In this document: positions 6,606 through 13,344 of the stretch, piece after piece
Numbering within the stretch: the first letter of the stretch is position 1
How the letters are laid out: every line of letters starts with the position of its first letter
Source of the DNA: JABJMC01 sp964459205
GTDB taxonomy: Bacteria > Patescibacteriota > Gracilibacteria > UBA1369 > UBA12473
Length of the DNA: 13,526 bases
Assembly: GCA_964459205.1 (NCBI GenBank)
Contig: CAYWKJ010000031.1
Location: forward strand, 1-13,526
Direction: 5' to 3'
Made by a program: the position numbers and the translations under genes
Notes under the pieces: generated by a model
The model's input: only the letters and a program-made list of their open reading frames with translations
Databases searched by the model: none
Told to the model about the DNA's origin: nothing

Positions 6606-7589
6606 ATGAAGCAGCTCCGCATCCGTATTCCGGGCAAAATTATTGAAATCCCATATCTTGTAATCAAAGGCAAAGAAAAAGGGAGGCGCTGTATTTTGTC
6701 CGGTGGAATGCATGGCGATGAGGTTAATGGCATTGCTTTGACCCAAAAATTTGTTGATTATGCTCGCAAGCATGATATTGAAGACGACCTCAAAGGCGAA
6801 ATTGTAGTTTTTCCAATTCTTAACCTAAGTGGTTTTGAAAAACACATTCGCCAAATTGCGTATGACAAAAAAGATCTAAACCGTAGTTTTAATCGAAAAA
6901 AAGATAAAACTGCCAGTAATTTTATTGCTAATTCTCTAGAGCGACATTTTTATTCCAAAGCAGATATTGCCATTGATTGCCATGATTCTGGGCATCGTAA
7001 TATGCTTATCCCGCATACTCGCGTTCATAAACACGAAAGCCATCTTTGCACTGACTGCACTCACCAAATGGCGCGTGCTTTTGGGTCTAAAATTATTGTA
7101 GAAAGAAAAGGCAAACCCGGGATGCTAGCCGTTGAAATGGCTAAAAAATATACTCTGCCGGTGCTCACTATTGAAATTGGTGGGGCTTTGAAAGTAGCTC
7201 ATGATTTTCTGCAACAAGGATTAGAAGGGATTATCAATATTTTGCGCCAGCAAGATTTTCTTCCGGGAGAAGTTTATTTCCCGCGTAAACAATATTATCT
7301 ACATGATCGTTATGGTGTGCCCTCTAAGCACACTGGACTCCTTAAATTTACCAAAAAACTAGGTCAACGCGTGCATCGCGGCGATAACATTGGCTCTATT
7401 TATGTCCCTGAAAAAGCCCGTAGAGAAGAACTAATCGTTCCCATGTGCGGCCTGCTCTTTTCTATTCAACACGCTGATTCGATTGCCGCCGATGAAATTA
7501 TGTACTCGATTTTAGAAGATAAAAAATGTCATAACAAACGTCTTCGCACAGCGCGGATGTTTGAAGAAATTAAAAATATTCAAATGTAA
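6606..7589 (+). CDS. Succinylglutamate desuccinylase/aspartoacylase-family (M14-like) zinc hydrolase
   Basis: 327-residue member of the AstE/AspA branch of M14 metallocarboxypeptidase-like enzymes, which cleave amide bonds such as N-acyl amino acids. GGMHGDEVNG (33-42) supplies zinc ligands His36/Glu39; the substrate-site motif DLNRSF is at 90-95; IDCHDSGH (123-130) holds the third ligand, His126; and IEIGG (189-193) supplies the catalytic Glu190. The C-terminal 90 residues (about 238-300) form the small beta-barrel domain usual in this family, with G-x-L-K-x-x-K-x-G-x-x-V-x-x-G-D. All active-site positions are present, but the substrate cannot be predicted. Third gene of the RuBisCO operon, 15 nt after the NTF2-like gene and 9 nt before prsW. 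A link to RuBisCO metabolism is not obvious. Confidence 0.85.
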   Translation: MKQLRIRIPGKIIEIPYLVIKGKEKGRRCILSGGMHGDEVNGIALTQKFVDYARKHDIEDDLKGEIVVFPILNLSGFEKHIRQIAYDKKDLNRSFNRKKDKTASNFIANSLERHFYSKADIAIDCHDSGHRNMLIPHTRVHKHESHLCTDCTHQMARAFGSKIIVERKGKPGMLAVEMAKKYTLPVLTIEIGGALKVAHDFLQQGLEGIINILRQQDFLPGEVYFPRKQYYLHDRYGVPSKHTGLLKFTKKLGQRVHRGDNIGSIYVPEKARREELIVPMCGLLFSIQHADSIAADEIMYSILEDKKCHNKRLRTARMFEEIKNIQM

Positions 7590-7598
7590 CCTTTTTTT

Positions 7599-8291
7599 AT
7601 GATAAATCTACTTATCTTAGCGATCGCCCCCTCTGTTGCTTTGGCACTACTTTTTTATGCTCGTGATAAACACGAAAAAGAACCGTTTAAATTACTGGTG
7701 AAAGTTTTCTTACTCGGTGTGCTAAGTATTGTGCCGATTGCTTTTATTGAATTAGGTTTGTTTGCGTTAGTTGGGTTAGATCCCCTAGCACCCTCTGGCC
7801 TGATGGCTTCTTTGCTTTCTAATCTGTTTTTAGTGGCAGTTATCGAAGAAGGGTTTAAGTTTTGGATTGTGTATGGCTATGTTTGGAAAAAGAAAGCATT
7901 TAACGAGCCTTATGATGGAATTATGTATACGGTCATGGCCTCACTTGGTTTTGCCACGGTTGAAAATATTTTTTATGTTCTTCCGTTGGGATTTGAAATC
8001 GGGGTTTTACGTGCTTTTTTAAGTGTCCCTTTACACGCGCTTACCGCTGTAATTATGGGTTACTACATTGGCATGGCTAAATACGGAAAAATTCCACACT
8101 GTACTCGTCACTTGATAAAAGGTTATGTAGCGGCGGTGGTGATTCACGGGTTCTTTAACTTTTTTGTGTCTAGTCAAAGTGGATGGCTCATTGCTATGGC
8201 TCCCGCGCTAATTATTTATGCTTGGATCGTCGGACTTCGCGCCAGCCGTTGGCACGCTGAAAACTCTCCGTTTAAAAAGAAGCCTGCTTAG
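7599..8291 (+). CDS. prsW: PrsW-family intramembrane metalloprotease
   Basis: 230-residue polytopic membrane protein with about seven hydrophobic helices. PrsW relatives cleave membrane substrates such as anti-sigma factors (B. subtilis PrsW acts on RsiW). Family motifs in order are the N-terminal RDKHEKEP (22-29), EExxK as EEGFK (83-87), FxxxEN as FATVEN (118-123), HALTAVIMG (146-154) and HGFFNF (183-188). The last motif has Asn where HxxxD is often found; similar changes may occur in other members, so activity is likely but not certain. No sigma or anti-sigma gene is nearby to name as substrate. Last gene of the RuBisCO operon, 9 nt after the M14-like gene. Its TAG stop is only 3 nt from the stop of the opposing ctpA, so there is no room for a separate terminator. 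Confidence 0.87.
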   Translation: MINLLILAIAPSVALALLFYARDKHEKEPFKLLVKVFLLGVLSIVPIAFIELGLFALVGLDPLAPSGLMASLLSNLFLVAVIEEGFKFWIVYGYVWKKKAFNEPYDGIMYTVMASLGFATVENIFYVLPLGFEIGVLRAFLSVPLHALTAVIMGYYIGMAKYGKIPHCTRHLIKGYVAAVVIHGFFNFFVSSQSGWLIAMAPALIIYAWIVGLRASRWHAENSPFKKKPA

Positions 8292-8294
8292 AGG

Positions 8295-9503
8295 TTAAAC
8301 TCCTCCTAAATACTCAATAGCAGCGTCTAGTTGTGGATCTGTGTCATTTTCGCGGTCTTCTTGGGTAAGCCCTACCTCCATGTCAGGATCAATCCCCACA
8401 TCGTCAATAGAACGATCGTTTGGTGTGTACCATTTAGCAATGGTGTAGCGCAAACTAGAACCATCTTCTAAAACATCTACAACTTGTACGCTTCCTTTTC
8501 CAAAGGTTGTTTCGCCGATCAAAATCCCACGCTCGTAATCTTGAATTGCCCCAGCTAGAATCTCGGAAGCCGAAGCTGAGCCAGCGTTAACTAACACTAC
8601 CAATGGAATATCCGACAGACGCGATGAAGCGTTAGTGTAGAAAATTTCGTTATTAGCTTCGTTGCGCATTTTGGTAACAACCGCCTTTTCCTTACCATCA
8701 ATAAAATCTGATAAAACATCTACGGCCACATCTAAATATCCGCCTCCGTTATAACGAAGGTCTAGAATCATTCCGTCGAGTTCCTGCAAAAGTAATTCTT
8801 GGACAATTTCATCAAATTCAGCCTCAGTATCATCAATAAACTGGGAAAGATTAACATAAGCAATTTGGCTGTCTTCACCGTAGTATTCTAATTCTACAGA
8901 TGGGACTTCTACCGTGGCGCGCTCAATTTCTAGTTCAATGGGCTCATTTGAGCTTTCACGTAAGATAGTTAACACAACCGGAGTACCTTCTTCGCCGCGG
9001 ATGTTAGTGATGGCTTCAAATAAAGTCATTTCTGGAACAAGCTGCCCATCAATTAAATAAACCGTATCTCCGGGTAGTAACCCAGCTGCTTCTGCGGGGG
9101 AGCCTTTAAGTGGGGCAATTACTACTAAATCGCCATCTTTTATAGTTAATTCTGCGCCAATGCCAACATATTCACCTTCGAGGCTATTTTGAAAATCATT
9201 AGTTTCCGTGGGGGTCATAAATACAGTAAACGGATCATCAAGTGCATCCACCATTCCCTTGATCGCGCCGTAAAGTTGCTCTTCGTCATCTAGAGCTAAA
9301 ACATCCACATAATTTTGATCCAAAAGCTCATAAGCCTCCCAAAAAAGGTCTAAACTAAGAGGAAGAACTTCCTCTTCTTCGGTGAGCCCTTTAAGCTCAT
9401 CTTGGACGCTATAAAGTGCTAATTTCCAACCAATAAATCCACCAATTAATAGAATTAACAGAAGGGAGGTAAAAGATCGTCGTGAATTTCTGAAGCGAGG
9501 CAT
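8295..9503 (-). CDS. ctpA: S41 carboxyl-terminal processing protease with PDZ domain
   Basis: 402-residue serine protease of the CtpA/Prc (S41A) family that trims C termini of exported proteins. It has an N-terminal membrane anchor (about 11-31), a helical part, a PDZ domain (about 105-195, with GIGAEL and the GSPAEAAGLLPGD loop) and the catalytic core with DLRYNGGG (248-255), the nucleophile in GSASASE (Ser311 by alignment) and the general base in FGKGSVQ (Lys336). The Ser/Lys dyad is intact and the length is normal. It follows ymdB by 12 nt, so the two are probably one transcript. It converges tail to tail with prsW, placing two extracytoplasmic proteolysis genes side by side but in different operons. 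No Shine-Dalgarno. The stop is TAA. CtpA versus CtpB naming is arbitrary. Confidence 0.93.
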   Translation of the reverse strand: MPRFRNSRRSFTSLLLILLIGGFIGWKLALYSVQDELKGLTEEEEVLPLSLDLFWEAYELLDQNYVDVLALDDEEQLYGAIKGMVDALDDPFTVFMTPTETNDFQNSLEGEYVGIGAELTIKDGDLVVIAPLKGSPAEAAGLLPGDTVYLIDGQLVPEMTLFEAITNIRGEEGTPVVLTILRESSNEPIELEIERATVEVPSVELEYYGEDSQIAYVNLSQFIDDTEAEFDEIVQELLLQELDGMILDLRYNGGGYLDVAVDVLSDFIDGKEKAVVTKMRNEANNEIFYTNASSRLSDIPLVVLVNAGSASASEILAGAIQDYERGILIGETTFGKGSVQVVDVLEDGSSLRYTIAKWYTPNDRSIDDVGIDPDMEVGLTQEDRENDTDPQLDAAIEYLGGV

Positions 9504-9515
9504 AGGTTTAATTTT

Positions 9516-10307
9516 TTAAGAAGAAATATCCATGGAAAGACGTTTTATAGACTGGGCCTTTCCTTTTTCAAAGTCGATTATAACTGCATTTAGCCTTACT
9601 GGCGAGCCCTCGGTAATTGTAAATTTAACGGGCATCTGATTAATAAATTGTTTAATAACTGGCTCGGCATCAACTCCAATGGCAGAGTCACGAAGTCCTA
9701 CAAATCCAACATCAGTAATGTAGGCCGTGCCTTCTGGGAGCAAGCGCTCGTCAGCAGTTTGGACATGGGTGTGTGTACCAAGCACAGCATGAACGCGACC
9801 ATCAGCATGTAAACCAAAACAAGTTTTTTCTGAGGTCGCTTCAGCGTGAAAATCTACCAAAATATAATCAGGTTTTTCACTGGCGGTCTCCTGGAGAATC
9901 TGGTCTAATTTGCGGAAAGGACAATCTAAATCTTCATGAACAAAAACGCGTCCCTGCAAATTAATGATTAGGAGTTTTTTCATTAAAGGGCCTTCAATAA
10001 GTCGATATCCACGGCCAGGATTCCCCTTTGGATAATTAGCCGGACGAATAAGATCAGTATCTGGCTTATCCATAATTTCAAACATCTCCTGCTGGCGCCA
10101 GATATGATTTCCAGATGTGAAAAAATCAATGCCAGCCTCTTTGAGTTCATTATAATGACGAAGATTAATTCCCTTGCCATGACTAACATTCTCGCCATTA
10201 GCGATAATAAAATCCGGTGAATGTTCTGTTTTGAGGTCCGGGAGCAGCTTGAAAATAGCTTCTCGGCCTGGATGCCCTACAATGTCTCCAATAAATAAGA
10301 TTCGCAT
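9516..10307 (-). CDS. ymdB: YmdB-family metallophosphoesterase (2',3'-cyclic nucleotide phosphodiesterase type)
   Basis: 263-residue calcineurin-like phosphoesterase of the YmdB family (DR1281/B. subtilis YmdB), whose characterised members hydrolyse 2',3'-cyclic nucleotides and affect RNA turnover and cell-fate choices. All metal-site motifs are present: GDIVGHPGR with Asp8, ANGENVSHGKG with Glu39/Asn40, SGNHIW with Asn67/His68, VDFHAEATSEK with His154, and GTHTHVQTADE with His179/His181. The length is typical. It is first in the operon with ctpA. Its promoter region is the second copy of the module found upstream of RuBisCO. A -10-like TATACT ends 9 nt before the ATG, predicting an almost leaderless transcript. 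No Shine-Dalgarno. The stop is TAA. Confidence 0.93.
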   Translation of the reverse strand: MRILFIGDIVGHPGREAIFKLLPDLKTEHSPDFIIANGENVSHGKGINLRHYNELKEAGIDFFTSGNHIWRQQEMFEIMDKPDTDLIRPANYPKGNPGRGYRLIEGPLMKKLLIINLQGRVFVHEDLDCPFRKLDQILQETASEKPDYILVDFHAEATSEKTCFGLHADGRVHAVLGTHTHVQTADERLLPEGTAYITDVGFVGLRDSAIGVDAEPVIKQFINQMPVKFTITEGSPVRLNAVIIDFEKGKAQSIKRLSMDISS

Positions 10308-10316
10308 AACGGAAAG

Positions 10317-10349
10317 AGTATAGCGAACTTTGTGGATTTTTGCACAATT
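10317..10349 (-). promoter_or_regulatory. Candidate promoter of the ymdB-ctpA operon
   Basis: On -: TTGTGC (about 10347-10342), 19 nt, TATACT (10322-10317). TATACT matches the -10 consensus well. The TTGTGC lies in the conserved CACAAAATTGTGCAAAA block, as at RuBisCO. The spacer is 1 nt longer than in copy A and longer than ideal. The expected transcript start is only about 3 nt before the ATG. Confidence 0.55.
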
Positions 10350-10432
10350 TTGTGGAGGAGTTCGGTATACCCTATATGGCCATGTACAATAGCGGGGCTA
10401 GAATACCACCTTTCCAGGTTACGCTAAAGGAA

Positions 10433-10454
10433 CATGTCAAACGTTTGGTACATG
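10433..10454. promoter_or_regulatory. Dyad operator candidate, copy B
   Basis: Same CAAACGTTTG-centred palindrome as at 4685-4706, in opposite orientation, identical in all 22 positions. It lies about 110 nt upstream of the predicted -10, the same arrangement as copy A apart from the 10-nt insertion there. Confidence 0.6.
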
Positions 10455-10520
10455 CGCGGGAGGGACACCCCTAACTCTTTTTCCCCCGTTCATCTTTTGT
10501 TCATCTCGCCCTCGCCCGCT

Positions 10521-11624
10521 CTAGAGCCCAAGCCTCTCCGCTTTATAAAACCATCCCGGAGCATTCCCCACCGCTTCATCCACAACTTTCAAAGCCCAAA
10601 CAATTTCTCCTTCGACCGTAACTTCAATCATCATGGAATAATCATCATCCATACTCACGCCATTTGCTGTCCCGCCGTTATCAACTCCCACAATCAAAGT
10701 ATTCCCGTTTGGTAGGCGATCACAATCACGTGAGGTTCGAAAAGACGGATGATTATAACTCCACTGCACCTCTCCTGTTTCTAAATCAACTTCCACCGCC
10801 TCGTCCGGAGAACCGTTTTGCAAACAAACTAACAAAAATCCTTCCTCTTCATAAATATGACCCTCGTGTGGATCAACTTTATTTCCAAAATCAGCCCAGT
10901 CATATTCTTTAATAACTTCACCGGCTTCATCAACAATAATTGTTCTAAAAAAGTTCCTCATATTAATCAGAGTTGTGCCATCACTTAACCGCTGCGCCGC
11001 ATTGGTATGCGTCCATCCACCAAGAGAAAAATCTTTGTAATCTGCATATTTGTAATGGTCTCTGGCATGCCATTCCCAAACTAGTTCTCCCTCGGGGTTC
11101 ACCTCTTTAACTTGGGCGTCCGGCGCCCCATCATTATTTCCAAAAACATAAAGAGTGTTTCCGTTTTCAAGCCGATCCGCATCATGACTAACATCCGGAT
11201 CATTATGTGACCACACTAAATTCCCTTCGCTATCAATTTCGTAAATCCCAAAACCACCAACCACCATCACAACATTCCCATTTTCAAGCCGTTCCGCATC
11301 AAACCCCATAATATTATCAGAATCTACCCATTCGTCCGGCATTGTGAATTCCCAAATAACCTCGCCTTCCATATTTATTTCAAAAACCTGCATAGTTTTC
11401 GCATAAGGAAAAAGCGTGGTTCCGTTGTAGGCTTTTTCTTCATCATAAATTATGACCTCAAAGGATTCGTTAGTTGTCCCGATTGGCTCAATTTCTTCGG
11501 TTGGCTTTAGGATTTCCTCGACTGGCTCCTCTGCTGGCTCGCCTAAAAAGCGCACCATTCCAATAAATACGCTGATACCTAAAATAACTAAGACGATTGC
11601 AAGCAACTTAGATCTGGTGTTCAT
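10521..11624 (-). CDS. Membrane-anchored beta-propeller protein, arylsulfotransferase (ASST)/PQQ-like family
   Basis: 367-residue protein with an N-terminal membrane anchor (about 6-26), an acidic Pro/Glu linker (29-48) and a repeat domain. Recurrent units carry a [D/Q]RL-x-[N/D]G-[N/T]-TL element (111, 150, 211 and 302, ending with a partial ERL at 363), each paired with a G-E-x-V/I-W strand (87-91, 134-138, 179-183, 284-288, 339-343). This is the blade pattern of ASST-type six-bladed propellers. His147, His206 and His253 follow the repeats and could match the His residues of the ASST active site, but catalysis cannot be shown from this. A binding or scaffold role is equally possible. It starts 24 nt after the 3' end of tRNA-Ser(GCU) and may share its transcript. 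No Shine-Dalgarno. The stop is TAG. Confidence 0.78.
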   Translation of the reverse strand: MNTRSKLLAIVLVILGISVFIGMVRFLGEPAEEPVEEILKPTEEIEPIGTTNESFEVIIYDEEKAYNGTTLFPYAKTMQVFEINMEGEVIWEFTMPDEWVDSDNIMGFDAERLENGNVVMVVGGFGIYEIDSEGNLVWSHNDPDVSHDADRLENGNTLYVFGNNDGAPDAQVKEVNPEGELVWEWHARDHYKYADYKDFSLGGWTHTNAAQRLSDGTTLINMRNFFRTIIVDEAGEVIKEYDWADFGNKVDPHEGHIYEEEGFLLVCLQNGSPDEAVEVDLETGEVQWSYNHPSFRTSRDCDRLPNGNTLIVGVDNGGTANGVSMDDDYSMMIEVTVEGEIVWALKVVDEAVGNAPGWFYKAERLGL

Positions 11625-11648
11625 AATGATGATTTTTTAAATTTGAAC

Positions 11649-11741
11649 TGGCGGAGAGGGGGGGATTCGAACCCCCGCGGCGGCATACACCACCCTACAG
11701 GTTTAGCAAACCCGCCTCTTCGGCCACTTGAGTACCTCTCC
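11649..11741 (-). tRNA. tRNA-Ser (anticodon GCU)
   Basis: Read on -: acceptor GGAGAGG (11741-11735) pairs with CCTCTCC, the discriminator is G and CCA is encoded (11651-11649). The anticodon loop TTGCTAA gives GCU. The T arm GGGGGTTCGAATCCCCC is present. The long variable arm has a GGTGG/CCGCC stem, as in type II serine tRNAs. The 93-nt length including CCA is normal. Confidence 0.96.
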
Positions 11742-11803
11742 GCGATGGCCAATTCTTGCGCCTAAGCGCTTCGATCAAACATGTAAAAGAACGTGCGCGT
11801 TGA

Positions 11804-11832
11804 ATTCTAGGTGATTTGCTTATCTAAGTAAA
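11804..11832 (-). promoter_or_regulatory. Promoter of tRNA-Ser(GCU), overlapping the HAD gene 3' end
   Basis: TTTACT (11832-11827), 17 nt, TAGAAT (11809-11804). The HAD stop codon TAG forms the first three bases of the -10. It is followed by a G+C-rich AACGCGCAC stretch shared with the region upstream of the other tRNA-Ser. Confidence 0.6.
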
Positions 11833-12454
11833 CTTCAATCTCTGTTAAATCCGTAATTATATGATCGGCCTCTGATAAATCTTGGCCTTTGTTGTGTGGG
11901 CCTTGGCGCGCAATAACAGTTGCCCCAGCGGCTTTCCCGGCGTGGATACCATGATGAGAATCTTCTACGACTAACGCCTCACTTGGTTCAACGCCTAACT
12001 CGCGAGCCGCAATTTCATAAATCTCGGGATCTGGCTTGGCGCGCTCTACTTCATTTCCACCAATCACAAATTTAAAACAATCCTCTATATCCATTCTCAC
12101 TAAACATAAATCCGCAAAACGCCGATGAGCACTAGTCGCTAGAGCAGTAGGATAACGTTTACTTAATTTGCGGACCACTTCAGACGCGTGCGGCACCTCT
12201 GGAAATTTGTTGGAATAATAACCGCGCAAAGTTTGAGAGTGCTTTTTTATAATCTCATCAACCGGCAGTTTTTTACCAAATTTCTTGCCAATTTCCTCAA
12301 AATAATGGCGCAATTTTAGCCCCATAAACTCATTACTATCAACTGTCGAAATATCAACACCGTATTCTAAAAGTGTATCCGCCTCAGCCCGCACATGCAG
12401 GCCTTCAGATTCAATTAAAGTGCCATCCATATCCCAAATTATTGCTTTAATCAT
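11807..12454 (-). CDS. HAD-superfamily phosphatase/phosphomutase (beta-phosphoglucomutase-like)
   Basis: 215-residue HAD hydrolase, subfamily I (cap inserted after motif I). Motif I is DMDGTL with nucleophile Asp8 and Asp10; motif II is ATSAH (Thr107/Ser108); motif III Lys140 lies in ERAKPDPEIY; motif IV is VVEDSHHG (Glu164/Asp165). The helical cap spans about 16-85. The pattern resembles beta-phosphoglucomutase, phosphoglycolate phosphatase and related sugar-phosphate phosphatases. Phosphoglycolate, the product of RuBisCO oxygenation, is one conceivable substrate, but sequence alone does not choose it. It overlaps the upstream 73-codon gene by 8 nt, suggesting translational coupling. Its last codon lies inside the promoter of tRNA-Ser(GCU). 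No Shine-Dalgarno is visible. Confidence 0.9.
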   Translation of the reverse strand: MIKAIIWDMDGTLIESEGLHVRAEADTLLEYGVDISTVDSNEFMGLKLRHYFEEIGKKFGKKLPVDEIIKKHSQTLRGYYSNKFPEVPHASEVVRKLSKRYPTALATSAHRRFADLCLVRMDIEDCFKFVIGGNEVERAKPDPEIYEIAARELGVEPSEALVVEDSHHGIHAGKAAGATVIARQGPHNKGQDLSEADHIITDLTEIEVYLDKQIT

Positions 12455-12668
12455 CGGTTGTTTTTCTTAATCGAATAGAAAATTTGTGAATTTGTAATCT
12501 AGCAACCAAGTCTCCTAGAGTATTCCCGACTGGTAAGCTGGCTTGAACTTCTAATGCCAGTGGTTCGGCTGGGCCGATTGGCTCAGTTGGCCTAACGCGC
12601 TTGCGCACACTTTTGGCTGCCCGACGAGTAAAGGCGGCGGCAGCATGTCCAGGACGTGGAAATTTCAT
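12447..12668 (-). CDS. Small basic hypothetical protein
   Basis: 73-residue protein that I do not recognise. The first 27 residues are basic and Ala-rich (RPGHAAAAFTRRAAKSVRKRVRP), followed by a Pro/Glu hinge and a C-terminal part with a hydrophobic-basic pattern (LVARLQIHKFSIRLRK). No signal peptide or clear membrane helix. It starts 6 nt after the VIT-like stop and overlaps the HAD start by 8 nt, which is a typical operon position and the main reason to accept it. The basic N terminus could bind nucleic acid, but that is speculation. It could also be a chance frame, since no Shine-Dalgarno supports the ATG. Confidence 0.5.
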   Translation of the reverse strand: MKFPRPGHAAAAFTRRAAKSVRKRVRPTEPIGPAEPLALEVQASLPVGNTLGDLVARLQIHKFSIRLRKTTDD

Positions 12669-12674
12669 ATTTTT

Positions 12675-13151
12675 TTAGCTAAAAAACGTACCAATCGCTC
12701 CACCAACCAAATGAGTCAGCACAATCACGACCACCGTAATGAGAAGATGTTCAAAAATTACGTGAAGAGGATTTTCTTTTTGATCGCGGGCAATAACATA
12801 ACTGATAATCCCAATCACCAAAACACCCCATCCAATACTTACCAAAATCGCGGTATCTAAGGCCAACAACAGAACTGGAACAATAAAAGTTGAGGCAAAC
12901 ACAAGTTTGGCCAAAAAAGTAGCGATCGTCGCTTCCCAAACCTGTTTGGCACTGTTTTTCTTATCAGATTCCTCAGAAATATGCATGCCCATAGAATCAG
13001 AAAGCGCATCGGCAATCGCAATTGTCAAAATCCCACCAATCACTACGGTTTGCGAATGAGTAGTAGCATAAAGCCCCACCATCAGCCCCAGGGTAGTGAT
13101 AATCCCGGAGGTGAGGCCAAAACTAAATCCTTTTTTGATAGAGGTTTTCAT
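12675..13151 (-). CDS. VIT1/CCC1-family membrane protein, short form
   Basis: 158-residue membrane protein with about five hydrophobic helices (about 10-30, 35-52, 76-97, 99-121, 133-156). The N-terminal half carries the VIT1/CCC1 signature, GLTSGIITTLGLMVG (12-26) and IADALSDSMGMHISEES (46-62), so it is likely related to vacuolar/cell iron-manganese transporters. The cytosolic metal-binding helices that VIT1 carries between helices 2 and 3 are reduced to about 20 residues (KKNSAKQVWE), so transport or ferritin-like function may differ. It starts 7 nt after the encoded CCA of tRNA-Ser(UGA) and is followed at 6 nt by the small basic gene, then HAD. No Shine-Dalgarno. Confidence 0.82.
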   Translation of the reverse strand: MKTSIKKGFSFGLTSGIITTLGLMVGLYATTHSQTVVIGGILTIAIADALSDSMGMHISEESDKKNSAKQVWEATIATFLAKLVFASTFIVPVLLLALDTAILVSIGWGVLVIGIISYVIARDQKENPLHVIFEHLLITVVVIVLTHLVGGAIGTFFS

Positions 13152-13158
13152 AATTTAA

Positions 13159-13248
13159 TGGCGGAGAGACAGGGATTCGAACCCTGGAGGAGCTTGCACC
13201 CCTGACAGTTTTCAAGACTGTTGCCTTCAACCGCTCGGCCATCTCTCC
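13159..13248 (-). tRNA. tRNA-Ser (anticodon UGA)
   Basis: Read on -: acceptor GGAGAGA (13248-13242) pairs with TCTCTCC, then G and an encoded CCA (13161-13159). The D arm contains GGCCGAGCGG. The loop CTTGAAA gives anticodon UGA, and the T arm is CAGGGTTCGAATCCCTG. A long variable arm is present. The 90-nt length including CCA fits a serine tRNA. Confidence 0.97.
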
Positions 13249-13281
13249 GCAATTCACGCGACAAATAATGTGCGCGGATTG

Positions 13282-13287
13282 ATTCTA
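13282..13287 (-). promoter_or_regulatory. Candidate -10 box of tRNA-Ser(UGA)
   Basis: TAGAAT followed by CAATCCGCGCAC on -, closely matching TAGAATTCAACGCGCAC upstream of tRNA-Ser(GCU). No good -35 is seen at 16-18 nt. The TAGAAT lies in a small dyad CGGAT/ATCCG (13275-13290). Confidence 0.45.
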
Positions 13288-13344
13288 TCCGATTTTATTA
13301 ATTTTGGGGAGAGCAAAGCCAAAAACAGGTTTCCGTATTCCGTG

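Larger units (their letters stand above)
10317..10505 (-). promoter_or_regulatory. Regulatory module copy B, upstream of ymdB
   Basis: Inverted copy of 4633-4831. On - the same blocks occur in the same order: GATGAA...ATGAACGGG (from 10505), GGGGTGTCC (10471-10463), the 28-nt identical block (10458-10431), ACCTGGAAAgGTGGTATTC (10419-10401), GCTATTGTACATG (10393-10381), GGTATACC (10371-10364), ACTCCTCC (10361-10354) and CACAAAATTGTGCAAAA (10354-10338). Block intervals equal those of copy A to within one base, except that copy A has 10 extra nt before the last block. It lies 15 nt downstream of the beta-propeller gene's stop and fills most of 10308-10520. Confidence 0.85.

Noticed and set aside
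10434..10912. + strand frames at 10434-10715 and 10664-10912
   Set aside because: They lie opposite the beta-propeller gene and module B and show no recognisable domain.
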